From NCBI GenBank assembly GCA_963700495.1, contig CAVOXT010000005.1:124001-188000 (forward strand): 64,000 nt of DNA, written 5' to 3'. The notes under the pieces were generated by a model. It was given only the letters and a program-made list of their open reading frames with translations. It was not told the DNA's origin and did not search any database. A program made the translations under genes and the position numbers. This stretch comes from JACCTU01 sp963700495 (GTDB lineage Bacteria; Actinomycetota; Thermoleophilia; Gaiellales; Gaiellaceae). Shown one piece after another: positions 1-6,213 of the stretch. Position 1 is the stretch's first letter. Each line of letters starts with the position of its first letter.

Positions 1-712
1 CCCGCATGCCCTCGTAGCCGCTGTCGAAGTAGAAGTCGCCTTCCTGGACGTAGTCGTCGCGGTAGGGGAGACCGAGCGCCTCGAGCTCGGCGCGGTAGCC
101 GAGCAGACGGTCCGCGCCCGGACGGGTCGAGAGCATCCCGGTGACGATCGCGATCCGCTCGTGGCCCTGGTGGAAGAGGTGCCGGACGGCGAGCCGGGCG
201 CCGCCGAGGTTGTCCGAGATCACGTGGCCCGTGCGTCGCCCGACGATGTCGAGGTCGACCGCGACACAGGGGATCCGGGAGCGCGCGAGCTTCTGGATCT
301 CGGGGTCGCCGGCGTCGATTCCCATCACGACGAGGCCGTCCACGCGGTGGTGGCGGGCCCTCCGGACGAAGGAGTGCTCGCTGTAACCGTTCCCGGGGTT
401 TTCAGTCGCGAACAGGAGCAGGTCGTACCCGCCGGCGCCCAGTCGGCGCTTCAGGCCGACGAGGACCTCCTGGAAGAACGGGTGCTGCAGGTCGGGGTGT
501 CCCTCGCCGGTCTCGAGGACGACGCCGATCACCTGGGAACGCTGCATCACCAGTGTCCTGGCGGCTGCAGAGGGGGTGTAGTCGAGCTCGCGGGCGACCT
601 TGAGCACACGTTCGCGCGTCTGGTCGCTGACGTCGTTGTAGTCGTTCAGCACCCTCGACACGGTTGCTACGGAGACTCCGCTCAACCGTGCCAGCTCCCG
701 GATCGTGGCGAT
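1..712 (-). CDS. LacI-family transcriptional regulator (3' end cut by window edge)
   Basis: DNA-binding repressor of the LacI/GalR family; the effector is unknown, usually a sugar in this family. The first 60 residues form the helix-turn-helix and hinge region (TIRELARLSGVSVATVSRVL, then a YTPSAAARTL hinge), followed by the periplasmic-binding-protein-like sensor domain (IGVVLETGE, then VDGLVVMGID). The C-terminal third lies outside the window. The start is odd. In this frame there is no ATG, GTG or TTG between the stop at 746-748 and the HTH; a perfect AGGAGG (719-724) sits 6 nt before an ATC codon at 710-712, so ATC may be the start, or an ATG was misread. A near-palindromic LacI-type operator and a consensus promoter lie just upstream, suggesting autoregulation. 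The target genes are probably left of the window. Confidence 0.88.
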   Translation of the reverse strand, partial: MATIRELARLSGVSVATVSRVLNDYNDVSDQTRERVLKVARELDYTPSAAARTLVMQRSQVIGVVLETGEGHPDLQHPFFQEVLVGLKRRLGAGGYDLLLFATENPGNGYSEHSFVRRARHHRVDGLVVMGIDAGDPEIQKLARSRIPCVAVDLDIVGRRTGHVISDNLGGARLAVRHLFHQGHERIAIVTGMLSTRPGADRLLGYRAELEALGLPYRDDYVQEGDFYFDSGYEGMR

Positions 713-727
713 GCCGCCCCTCCTGTT

Positions 728-743
728 CCGAAAACGTTTCCGG
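728..743. promoter_or_regulatory. LacI-type operator, probable autoregulatory site
   Basis: The sequence CCGAAAACGTTTCCGG is an inverted repeat matching at 14 of 16 positions, with the central AACGTT/CG core typical of LacI/GalR operators. It lies between the lacI -10 box and the lacI ribosome-binding site, so a bound repressor would cover the transcription start. That it is the site for this LacI protein is inference from position and symmetry. Confidence 0.6.
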
Positions 744-744
744 A

Positions 745-773
745 GTTATCCCACATTTCTCCATGGGTGTCAA
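745..773 (-). promoter_or_regulatory. Sigma-70-type promoter of lacI
   Basis: On the minus strand, a perfect TTGACA (768-773) is followed after 17 bp by GATAAC (745-750; 4 of 6 matches to TATAAT). The -35 box overlaps the stop codon of the upstream Nudix regulator. The predicted start falls inside the operator at 728-743. It is the best consensus -35/-10 pair noticed in the window. Confidence 0.6.
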
Positions 774-1447
774 CTTGCGGGTGGTCGCAGGACCGCGAAG
801 GGATCGGTGACCTCGAGCTCCCGCGTGCGGAAGCGGAACAGCGCGGGCGGGCGGCCGCCGCTCGGCCCCGATTCGCGCCGCTCGCCGGTGGGCTCGAGCA
901 GCCCGCGGCGGAGGAGCACCCGCTGGAGGTTCGTCGCGGAGACGTCGTATCCGAGCGCGGCGGCATAGACCTCGCGGAGCTCCGCGATCGTGAACGCCTC
1001 CGGCGCGAGTGCGAAGCCGACGTTCGTGTACGACAGCTTCGCGCGGAGCCGCTCGCGGCCCGCCAGCGTGATCGCGCCGTGGTCGAACGCCATGCGCGGC
1101 AGCTCGTCGACGGCGTGCCAGCGCGTGTCGGGCGGGACGACCGGATCGAGCGGACCGGGGAGGAGGCCGACGTATGCGGTCGCGAGCTGCCGCTCGCGCG
1201 GGTAGCGCTTCGGATCGCTCCTCGTCTCGAGCTGCTCGAGGTGCGCGAGGCCGCGGACGTCGACCTTCGCCGCCAGGTGGCGGCGAATCGATGCTTCGAG
1301 CGTCTCCCGCGAGCCGAGATAGCCGCCGGGGAGCGCCCACGCTCCGCGGTCCGGTGCCTTCGCGCGCTCCCAGAGGAGCACCTCGAGCCGGCCGTCCCGA
1401 ACCCGCAGCACGACGGCGAGCGCGACGTGCGTGCTAGACTCGGCCAT
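770..1447 (-). CDS. NrtR-type Nudix-domain transcriptional regulator
   Basis: 225 aa, with an N-terminal Nudix-fold domain (about 1-145) and a C-terminal winged-helix region (about 150-225; SATNLQRVLLRRGLLEPTG). This is the architecture of NrtR regulators, which sense NAD-pathway or sugar-phosphate ligands and bind DNA. The Nudix box is degenerate: the G-x5-E part is present (GYLGSRE), but the REUxEE core reads RHLAAK, so the catalytic glutamates are lost and hydrolase activity is unlikely. It is transcribed divergently from the BMP lipoprotein gene with only 29 bp between them. A TAGTCT -10 box lies exactly 7 nt before the ATG, so the mRNA is probably leaderless. The regulated pathway is not identifiable here; the adjacent BMP gene is the obvious candidate target. 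Confidence 0.82.
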   Translation of the reverse strand: MAESSTHVALAVVLRVRDGRLEVLLWERAKAPDRGAWALPGGYLGSRETLEASIRRHLAAKVDVRGLAHLEQLETRSDPKRYPRERQLATAYVGLLPGPLDPVVPPDTRWHAVDELPRMAFDHGAITLAGRERLRAKLSYTNVGFALAPEAFTIAELREVYAAALGYDVSATNLQRVLLRRGLLEPTGERRESGPSGGRPPALFRFRTRELEVTDPFAVLRPPAS

Positions 1448-1453
1448 CAGTTT

Positions 1454-1460
1454 TAGACTA
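1454..1460. promoter_or_regulatory. Overlapping divergent -10 boxes between nrtR-like gene and BMP gene
   Basis: TAGACTA reads as TAGACT on the plus strand and TAGTCT on the minus strand, both fitting the TANNNT -10 pattern. The minus-strand box is 7 nt from the regulator's ATG (leaderless). The plus-strand box predicts a leader of about 10 nt for the BMP gene. A second TAGACT occurs at 1435-1440. Confidence 0.5.
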
Positions 1461-1476
1461 TCAGGCGAAAACCTCG

Positions 1477-2511
1477 ATGACCCGTCTGCTCACCACATTC
1501 CTCTCCGCGCTCGTGCTCGCTTTCGCGCTCGCCGCGTGCGGCGGTGACGACGAGGGCAGCGGCGGCACCGCCACGACGACCACCGCTGCGAAGCCGCTCA
1601 AGGTCGGGCTGATCACCGATCTCGGGCAGCTGAACGACCGCGGCTTCAACCAGCTCGCGTACGAGGGCCTCAAGCGGGCGGAGGCCGAGCTCGGTGTCCA
1701 GGGCCGTGTGCTCGAGTCTCGTTCCGCTGCCGACTACGTCCCGAACATGACGACGCTCGCGCGCCAGGGCTACGACATGATCATCGGCGTCGGCTTCGCG
1801 CAGGGAGACGCGATCTCGACCGCGGCGAAGCTGTTCCCCGACACGAAGTTCGTGATCATCGACGTCGACCAGACCTCGCTGAAGGGCAAGCCCAAGAACG
1901 TCGTGGGGATGCTCTTCCGCGAGGAGCAGGTCGGCTACCTCGCGGGCTACCTCGCCGCCCTGGAGGCGAAGCGCATGACCGGTGCGGACGTGATCGGCTC
2001 GGTCGGCGGGTTCAAGGAGCCGCCCGTCGACCGCTTCATCGCGGGCTACCAGGCGGGGGCGAAGGCCGCCTCACCGGGGATCAAGACGCTGAACGGGTAC
2101 TCGTCGGACTGGGACGACCAGGCGAAGTGCAAGGAGCTCGCGCTGAACCAGATCGCGGCCGGCGCCGAGGTCGTGTTCCAGGTCGCCGGCGGCTGCGGGC
2201 TGGGCGCGCTCGACGCGGCGCGGGAGCGGAACGTCTGGGGGATCGGCGTCGACGCCGACCAGTCTTTCCTCGGGCCCCAGGTGCTGACGAGCGCGCAGAA
2301 GAAGGTCGACGAGGGCGTGTTCAGGACGATCAAGAGCGTCCGGGACGGCACCTGGCAGGGCGGCCGCAACCTCACCTTCGGGCTGGCGGAGGACGGGGTC
2401 GGGCTGGGGACGATCTCGAAGAAGGTGCCGCAGGCGGATCTCGACGATCTCGAGACCGTCCGCAACAAGATCGCGGCCGGCGAGATCACCGTCCCTCAGA
2501 GCCTCGGCTAG
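1477..2511 (+). CDS. BMP/Med-family substrate-binding lipoprotein
   Basis: 344 aa solute-binding protein of the basic membrane protein (BMP/PnrA) family, whose studied members bind purine nucleosides for ABC import. A lipobox (ALAAC, Cys21) follows a hydrophobic signal, then a low-complexity linker and the family start LITDLGQLNDRGFNQLAYEG. Residues such as GVGFAQGD and GVDADQSF match the ligand-binding fold. No permease or ATPase genes follow; the next genes run the other way, so the transporter partners must be encoded elsewhere or the protein acts as a sensor. The divergent neighbour is an NrtR-type regulator. Nucleoside specificity is inferred from the family only. Confidence 0.88.
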   Translation: MTRLLTTFLSALVLAFALAACGGDDEGSGGTATTTTAAKPLKVGLITDLGQLNDRGFNQLAYEGLKRAEAELGVQGRVLESRSAADYVPNMTTLARQGYDMIIGVGFAQGDAISTAAKLFPDTKFVIIDVDQTSLKGKPKNVVGMLFREEQVGYLAGYLAALEAKRMTGADVIGSVGGFKEPPVDRFIAGYQAGAKAASPGIKTLNGYSSDWDDQAKCKELALNQIAAGAEVVFQVAGGCGLGALDAARERNVWGIGVDADQSFLGPQVLTSAQKKVDEGVFRTIKSVRDGTWQGGRNLTFGLAEDGVGLGTISKKVPQADLDDLETVRNKIAAGEITVPQSLG

Positions 2512-2775
2512 GGTCGTTCCCCGCCCGCGATCGCGGTCACGATCAGCACCTGCGAGTCCTCTCGCAGAGGCGTATCGAGACCGGCCGCCCCGCGGACGTC
2601 CTCCTTGTCCACGAACACGTTGACGAGACGGCGGAGCTCGCCGTGCTCGTCGAGGCAGAGGTCGGAGACGGGGAGTCCGCGCAGCGCCTCGCCGAAGCGT
2701 CGCCGCGTCGACCTCGAACTCGCGCTGCCCGCCCGCTTCGCGCGCGAGCAGCGAAGGGAGCCGGACTACGGCCAC
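2508..2775 (-). CDS. MoaD/ThiS-like ubiquitin-fold protein (one frameshift)
   Basis: A small beta-grasp protein of about 88 aa. It is the kind of sulfur carrier used in molybdopterin or thiamin synthesis, or a protein-modifier relative. The GTG start (2775) overlaps the stop of the Asp-box gene, implying translational coupling. The N-terminal part (RLPSLLAREAGGQREFEVDA) and C-terminal part (LVNVFVDKEDVRG, then VLIVTAIAGGERP) are in different frames; one extra base near 2698-2702 separates them. The family normally ends in Gly-Gly, but here three residues (Glu-Arg-Pro) follow it, so activation by an E1-like enzyme would require trimming. No moeB- or thiF-like gene is nearby. The pairing with an Asp-box protein suggests a dedicated but unknown role. 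Confidence 0.7.
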
Positions 2776-3830
2776 TCCGCGGTCTCGACCGACAGCACCG
2801 GCGGCAGCCAGCGGGCGGCTTCGTGCCACGACTCGCCGCCGTCTGGCGACGCGAGCACCGAGCCGCTCTGCGTACCGAAGTACAGGCCGTTCGGCTCGAG
2901 CCCGTCCCATGCCGAAGCCTCGCGCAGCACGCCGACCCAGGCCTGCTGAGGCAGCCCGCCGGTCAGGAGCTCCCACGACGCGCCTGCGTCGCGCGTGCGG
3001 TAGACGCCGAGGCGGTCACCCGACACGACGCGGTTCATCGCGCTGTCCTCGGGGATGACGTAGGCCGCATCGGGGTCGCGCGGGTCGAGCATGAGCGGGA
3101 AGCCGAAGTCGCTCGGCAGGCCGTTGCCGTCGAGCCGCTCCCACGAGGTGCCGCGGTCGTCGGAGCGATAGACACCGCAGTGGTTCTGCTGCCAGATCCG
3201 GTCGCGGCTCGCGGGGTGCACGAGCACCTTGTGCACGCACTGGCCGACCTCGGGCTGCTCGTCCGGCAGGAAGTCCGCCGAGGTGCCCTTGTTCGCCGGC
3301 TCCCACGACTCGCCGCCGTCGTCGGTGCGAAACACACCGGCGGCGGAGATTCCGATCACGAGCCGCTTCGGGTCGTCGTCGTCGACGTTGATCGAGTGCA
3401 GGCACATGCCGCCGGCGCCGGGGTTCCACTTGTCGCGCGTCTCGTGGGACAGCAGCGCCTCGTTCGTCTCCCACGTCACGCCCTTGTCGTCCGAGCGGAA
3501 GAGCACCCCGGGGTCGCCGCCCAGCCAGAGCTCGCCCTCGGCGCCCGGCTCGACGTGCCAGGTGGCGTTCAGCTTCAGCTCGCCGTCCTCCGGCAGGCCG
3601 AGCTCCTCGGCGCGCTCCCAGGTCTCGCCCCCGTCGGTCGAGCGGTGGACCGTCCCGCCGTCGAAGAAGTTCGTGCACGCGTAGAGGGAGCCGTCGCGCG
3701 GATCTCGGATCGCGTGGTAGACCGAGAAACCGATAAGCGTCGGCCCGCGCAGCTTCCAGCTGCTGCGGCCCGGGTCGCCCTCGAGCAGGAAGAGCCCCTT
3801 CTTCGTGCCGACGAGGAGGGTCACGCCCAC
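2766..3830 (-). CDS. Asp-box (BNR) repeat beta-propeller protein
   Basis: 354 aa, probably cytoplasmic since no signal peptide is seen. It carries at least six Asp-box motifs (S/T-x-D-x-G-x-x-W): STDGGETW, SDDKGVTW, TDDGGESW, SDDRGTSW, TRDAGASW and SPDGGESW. These mark sialidase-like or Vps10-like beta-propellers, but no sialidase active-site residues can be identified, so annotation as a glycosidase would be unsafe. It is followed without a gap by the MoaD-like gene. The GTG start at 3830 is preceded, after 7 nt, by a TAAGGT -10 box, so the mRNA should be leaderless. Confidence 0.8.
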   Translation of the reverse strand: MGVTLLVGTKKGLFLLEGDPGRSSWKLRGPTLIGFSVYHAIRDPRDGSLYACTNFFDGGTVHRSTDGGETWERAEELGLPEDGELKLNATWHVEPGAEGELWLGGDPGVLFRSDDKGVTWETNEALLSHETRDKWNPGAGGMCLHSINVDDDDPKRLVIGISAAGVFRTDDGGESWEPANKGTSADFLPDEQPEVGQCVHKVLVHPASRDRIWQQNHCGVYRSDDRGTSWERLDGNGLPSDFGFPLMLDPRDPDAAYVIPEDSAMNRVVSGDRLGVYRTRDAGASWELLTGGLPQQAWVGVLREASAWDGLEPNGLYFGTQSGSVLASPDGGESWHEAARWLPPVLSVETAEWP

Positions 3831-3837
3831 GACTCAG

Positions 3838-3859
3838 ACCTTACCGTGGCGGGTACGTT
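3838..3859. promoter_or_regulatory. Divergent leaderless promoters of the Asp-box and PPOX genes
   Basis: On the minus strand TAAGGT (3838-3843) lies 7 nt before the GTG of the Asp-box gene. On the plus strand TACGTT (3854-3859) lies 8 nt before the ATG of the PPOX gene. Both fit TANNNT with spacing that puts transcription and translation starts together. No convincing -35 boxes are visible. Confidence 0.5.
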
Positions 3860-3867
3860 CACACGAC

Positions 3868-4263
3868 ATGTCACGTCTTACAGACGAACAGGCTGCCCCG
3901 TTTCTCGACAAGAACTACGCGGTCGTCGCCGTCCTTCGGCCGGACGGCTCGCCGCACCAGTCGGTGACCTGGGTTCACTGGGACGGCGAGCACGTCCTCT
4001 TCGACATCACGGACACGCGCAAGAAGTACGACTACCTCCGGCGGGACCCCCGCGCGTCCGTGCTCGTCTTCGCCGGCGACGATCCGTACCGGTGGGTGTC
4101 GGTCAGCGGCACCGTCGAGATGACATACGACGGTGCGGAGGAGCTCATCCACATGCTGTCGCGTAAGTACCGGGGCCGCGACTACACGCTCCGCCCGGGG
4201 GAACGCCGCGTGCTGGCCCGGCTGACGCCGGACCGGGTCACCGCGTACGGCCTCGACTCGTGA
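3868..4263 (+). CDS. PPOX-class F420/FMN-dependent oxidoreductase
   Basis: 131 aa split-barrel protein of the pyridoxamine-phosphate-oxidase-like superfamily (Rv1155-type), members of which bind F420 or FMN. Family features are the start LTDEQAAPFLDKNYAVVAVLRPDGSPHQSVTWVHW, of which the central 20 residues are typical, the YLRRDPRASVLV segment, and the WVSVSGTVEM strand. I place the start at 3868 rather than further upstream because the family begins here and a -10 box sits 8 nt ahead. It overlaps the HMG-CoA lyase start (GTGA). An FO synthase gene at 14.4 kb makes F420 use plausible, but the cofactor is inferred. Confidence 0.83.
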   Translation: MSRLTDEQAAPFLDKNYAVVAVLRPDGSPHQSVTWVHWDGEHVLFDITDTRKKYDYLRRDPRASVLVFAGDDPYRWVSVSGTVEMTYDGAEELIHMLSRKYRGRDYTLRPGERRVLARLTPDRVTAYGLDS

Positions 4264-5132
4264 TCCTCTGCGACGTCGGCCCGCGAGACGGGCTCCAGAA
4301 CGAGCGGGACGTCCTCGAGCCCTCGGTGCGCGCACAGCTCGTCAACCGCCTCGCCGCGGCCGGGCTCCCGCGCGTCGAGGCGGTCAGCTTCGTGCGCGAC
4401 GACCGCGTGCCGCAGATGGCGGGAGCGGAGGACGTCGTCGCGGCGATCGAGCGGCGCGACGGCACCGAGTACTCGGGGCTCGTGCTGAACGAGCAGGGAC
4501 ACGAGCGGCTGCGGGCGACCGCGCTCGACCGCGTCAACTGCACGCTGGCGGCGACGGACTCGTTCAGCCGCCGGAACGCGAACGCCTCGGTCGAGCAGGC
4601 CGCGCAGCGCGTCGAGCGGATCCTCGCCTCTGCCGACCGCCCGGCCAGCGTCACGATCAGCGTCGCGTTCGGCTGCCCGTTCGAGGGCCGCGTCGACGCG
4701 GGCGCCGTCACCGCTCTCGCCGAGCGGTTCTCCGGAGCGGACGAGCTCGTGCTGGCGGACACGATCGGCGTGGCGACGCCGAAGCAGGTGCGTTCGCTGA
4801 TCGAGCGCGTCGTCGCCCTCGGCGGAACCGTCGGCGGCCACTTCCACAACACGCGCAACACCGGCTACGCGAACGCGGTCGCGGCGCTCGAAGGCGGGGC
4901 AACCGTGCTGGACGCGTCGGTGGGCGGCCTCGGCGGCTGCCCGTTCGCACCGCGCGCCACGGGAAACATCGCGACCGAGGATCTCGTCTATCTCCTCGAG
5001 GGCGACGGAATCGCCACCGGCGTCGACCTCGATGCGCTCGTCGCGGTCTCGGAGTGGCTCGAGGAGCTGCTGGGCCGGGAGCTGCCGGGCCAGGTCTACC
5101 GCGCGAGCTCGTCGACCTCGGCGTCCGAGTAG
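4260..5132 (+). CDS. Hydroxymethylglutaryl-CoA lyase
   Basis: 290 aa DRE-TIM metallolyase that cleaves HMG-CoA to acetoacetate and acetyl-CoA, the last step of leucine breakdown. The CDVGPRDGLQNE signature starts at residue 4, an unusually short N-terminus. GGHFHNTRNTGYAN carries metal-ligand histidines, and GGLGGCPFAP carries the catalytic cysteine loop. The GTG start overlaps the PPOX stop (GTGA). It converges on the CaiB-family gene with a 37-bp overlap of coding ends. Leucine catabolism fits the two Liv transporters in the window; a related lyase acting on another 3-hydroxy-3-methylacyl-CoA cannot be excluded. Confidence 0.88.
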   Translation: MILCDVGPRDGLQNERDVLEPSVRAQLVNRLAAAGLPRVEAVSFVRDDRVPQMAGAEDVVAAIERRDGTEYSGLVLNEQGHERLRATALDRVNCTLAATDSFSRRNANASVEQAAQRVERILASADRPASVTISVAFGCPFEGRVDAGAVTALAERFSGADELVLADTIGVATPKQVRSLIERVVALGGTVGGHFHNTRNTGYANAVAALEGGATVLDASVGGLGGCPFAPRATGNIATEDLVYLLEGDGIATGVDLDALVAVSEWLEELLGRELPGQVYRASSSTSASE

Positions 5133-6190
5133 CCCAGCTCGCGGAGCACCTCGCGGGTGTGCTCGCCGAGGGCGGGCGGGGGAGTACCCGGCGCCGGCCG
5201 TTCGCCGTCGATCCGCAGAGGCTCGCCGAGGTGCGCCACGCCGCCGAGCTCCTGGACGATCCCGAGTGAGCGCGTCTGCGCGTGCTGGGCCGCCTCGCGC
5301 ACCGTCTGGACGGGCGCAACCGGGATCCCGGCGAGCCGCTCGAGCCACTCGGCCGTAGGCGAGGCCGCGAGCCGTTCCTGCACGAGCGCGGCGAGCTCCT
5401 CGCGGTTCGCGACGCGCGAGGCGTTGGTCGCGAAGCGCTCGTCCTCGGGCAGCTCGAGCCGCCGCGCGAGCTCCGCGAACAGCCGGTCGTTCCCGACCGC
5501 GAGCATCATCTCGCCGTTGGCCGTGCGGAACACCTCGTACGGGGCGATGTGCGGGAAGGCCGAGCCGTACTTGCCGGGCTCGTCGCCGGCGAGCGCGTCC
5601 GCGACGTGGTAGCCCGCGAGCGCGAGCGCGGTCTCGAGCAGCGACACCTCGACGACGCGGCGCCCGCCCGCCTGCAGCGCAGCGAGGATCCCGAGTGCGG
5701 CCCACCACGCTGTCGCGTAGTCGACGAGCGAGACGCCGACCCGAACCGTCGGCCCGCCGGGGTCGCCTGTCACGCTCAGGATCCCGGCGAACGCCTGCAT
5801 GAGCGGGTCGTAGCCCGGCAGGTCGCCGAGCGGGCCGGGACCGTACGCTCCGATCCGGCAGTAGACGCGCGTCGGCACGTCGTCCGGGCCGATCCGAAGC
5901 CTTTCGGCGGCACCGGGGCGAAGGCTCTCGACGAAGACGTCCGCACGCCCGGCCAGTCGGAGGAGCGCCTCGCGGGCGTGCTCGTCCTTCAGGTCCAGCA
6001 CGATCGATCGCTTGCCGGCGTTCACCGCCAGGAACATCGAGGGGCCCCAGGCACGCGCCTCGTCGCCCCCGGGCCGCTCGACCTTGACCACGTCCGCCCC
6101 CAGAGCCGCGAGGACCTGCGTGCACGCGGGGCCAGCGAGCGAGGACGTGAGGTCGACGACGCGGATCCCCTCGAGCGGACGGAACGTCAT
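5096..6190 (-). CDS. CaiB/BaiF-family (type III) CoA transferase
   Basis: 364 aa enzyme that moves CoA between carboxylic acids. The N-terminus GIRVVDLTSSLAGPACTQVL and LGADVVKVERPGGDEAR is diagnostic, and the family's SLRPGAAERLRI, YDPLMQAFAGI and AALGILAAL segments follow. The substrate cannot be read from sequence. Its neighbour, HMG-CoA lyase, makes acetoacetate, so an acyl-CoA catabolic role is reasonable. The 3' end overlaps the convergent lyase gene by 37 bp. A TACCCT -10 box lies 7 nt before the ATG; it shares two bases with the divergent -10 box of the next gene. Confidence 0.88.
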   Translation of the reverse strand: MTFRPLEGIRVVDLTSSLAGPACTQVLAALGADVVKVERPGGDEARAWGPSMFLAVNAGKRSIVLDLKDEHAREALLRLAGRADVFVESLRPGAAERLRIGPDDVPTRVYCRIGAYGPGPLGDLPGYDPLMQAFAGILSVTGDPGGPTVRVGVSLVDYATAWWAALGILAALQAGGRRVVEVSLLETALALAGYHVADALAGDEPGKYGSAFPHIAPYEVFRTANGEMMLAVGNDRLFAELARRLELPEDERFATNASRVANREELAALVQERLAASPTAEWLERLAGIPVAPVQTVREAAQHAQTRSLGIVQELGGVAHLGEPLRIDGERPAPGTPPPALGEHTREVLRELGYSDAEVDELAR

Positions 6191-6197
6191 GCGCGCA

Positions 6198-6207
6198 AGG
6201 GTACGGT
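6198..6207. promoter_or_regulatory. Overlapping divergent -10 boxes (CoA transferase / thioredoxin-fold gene)
   Basis: The ten bases AGGGTACGGT contain TACGGT on the plus strand (6202-6207), 6 nt before the ATG at 6214. On the minus strand they contain TACCCT (6198-6203), 7 nt before the ATG at 6190. The two boxes share the central TA. Both genes would be leaderless, expressed from one symmetric melting site. Confidence 0.5.
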
Positions 6208-6213
6208 GAGCGC

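Noticed and set aside
161..1456. Long plus-strand open frame opposite the lacI and Nudix genes
   Set aside because: It is a GC-rich shadow frame; the minus-strand frames carry the LacI and Nudix/winged-helix motifs.
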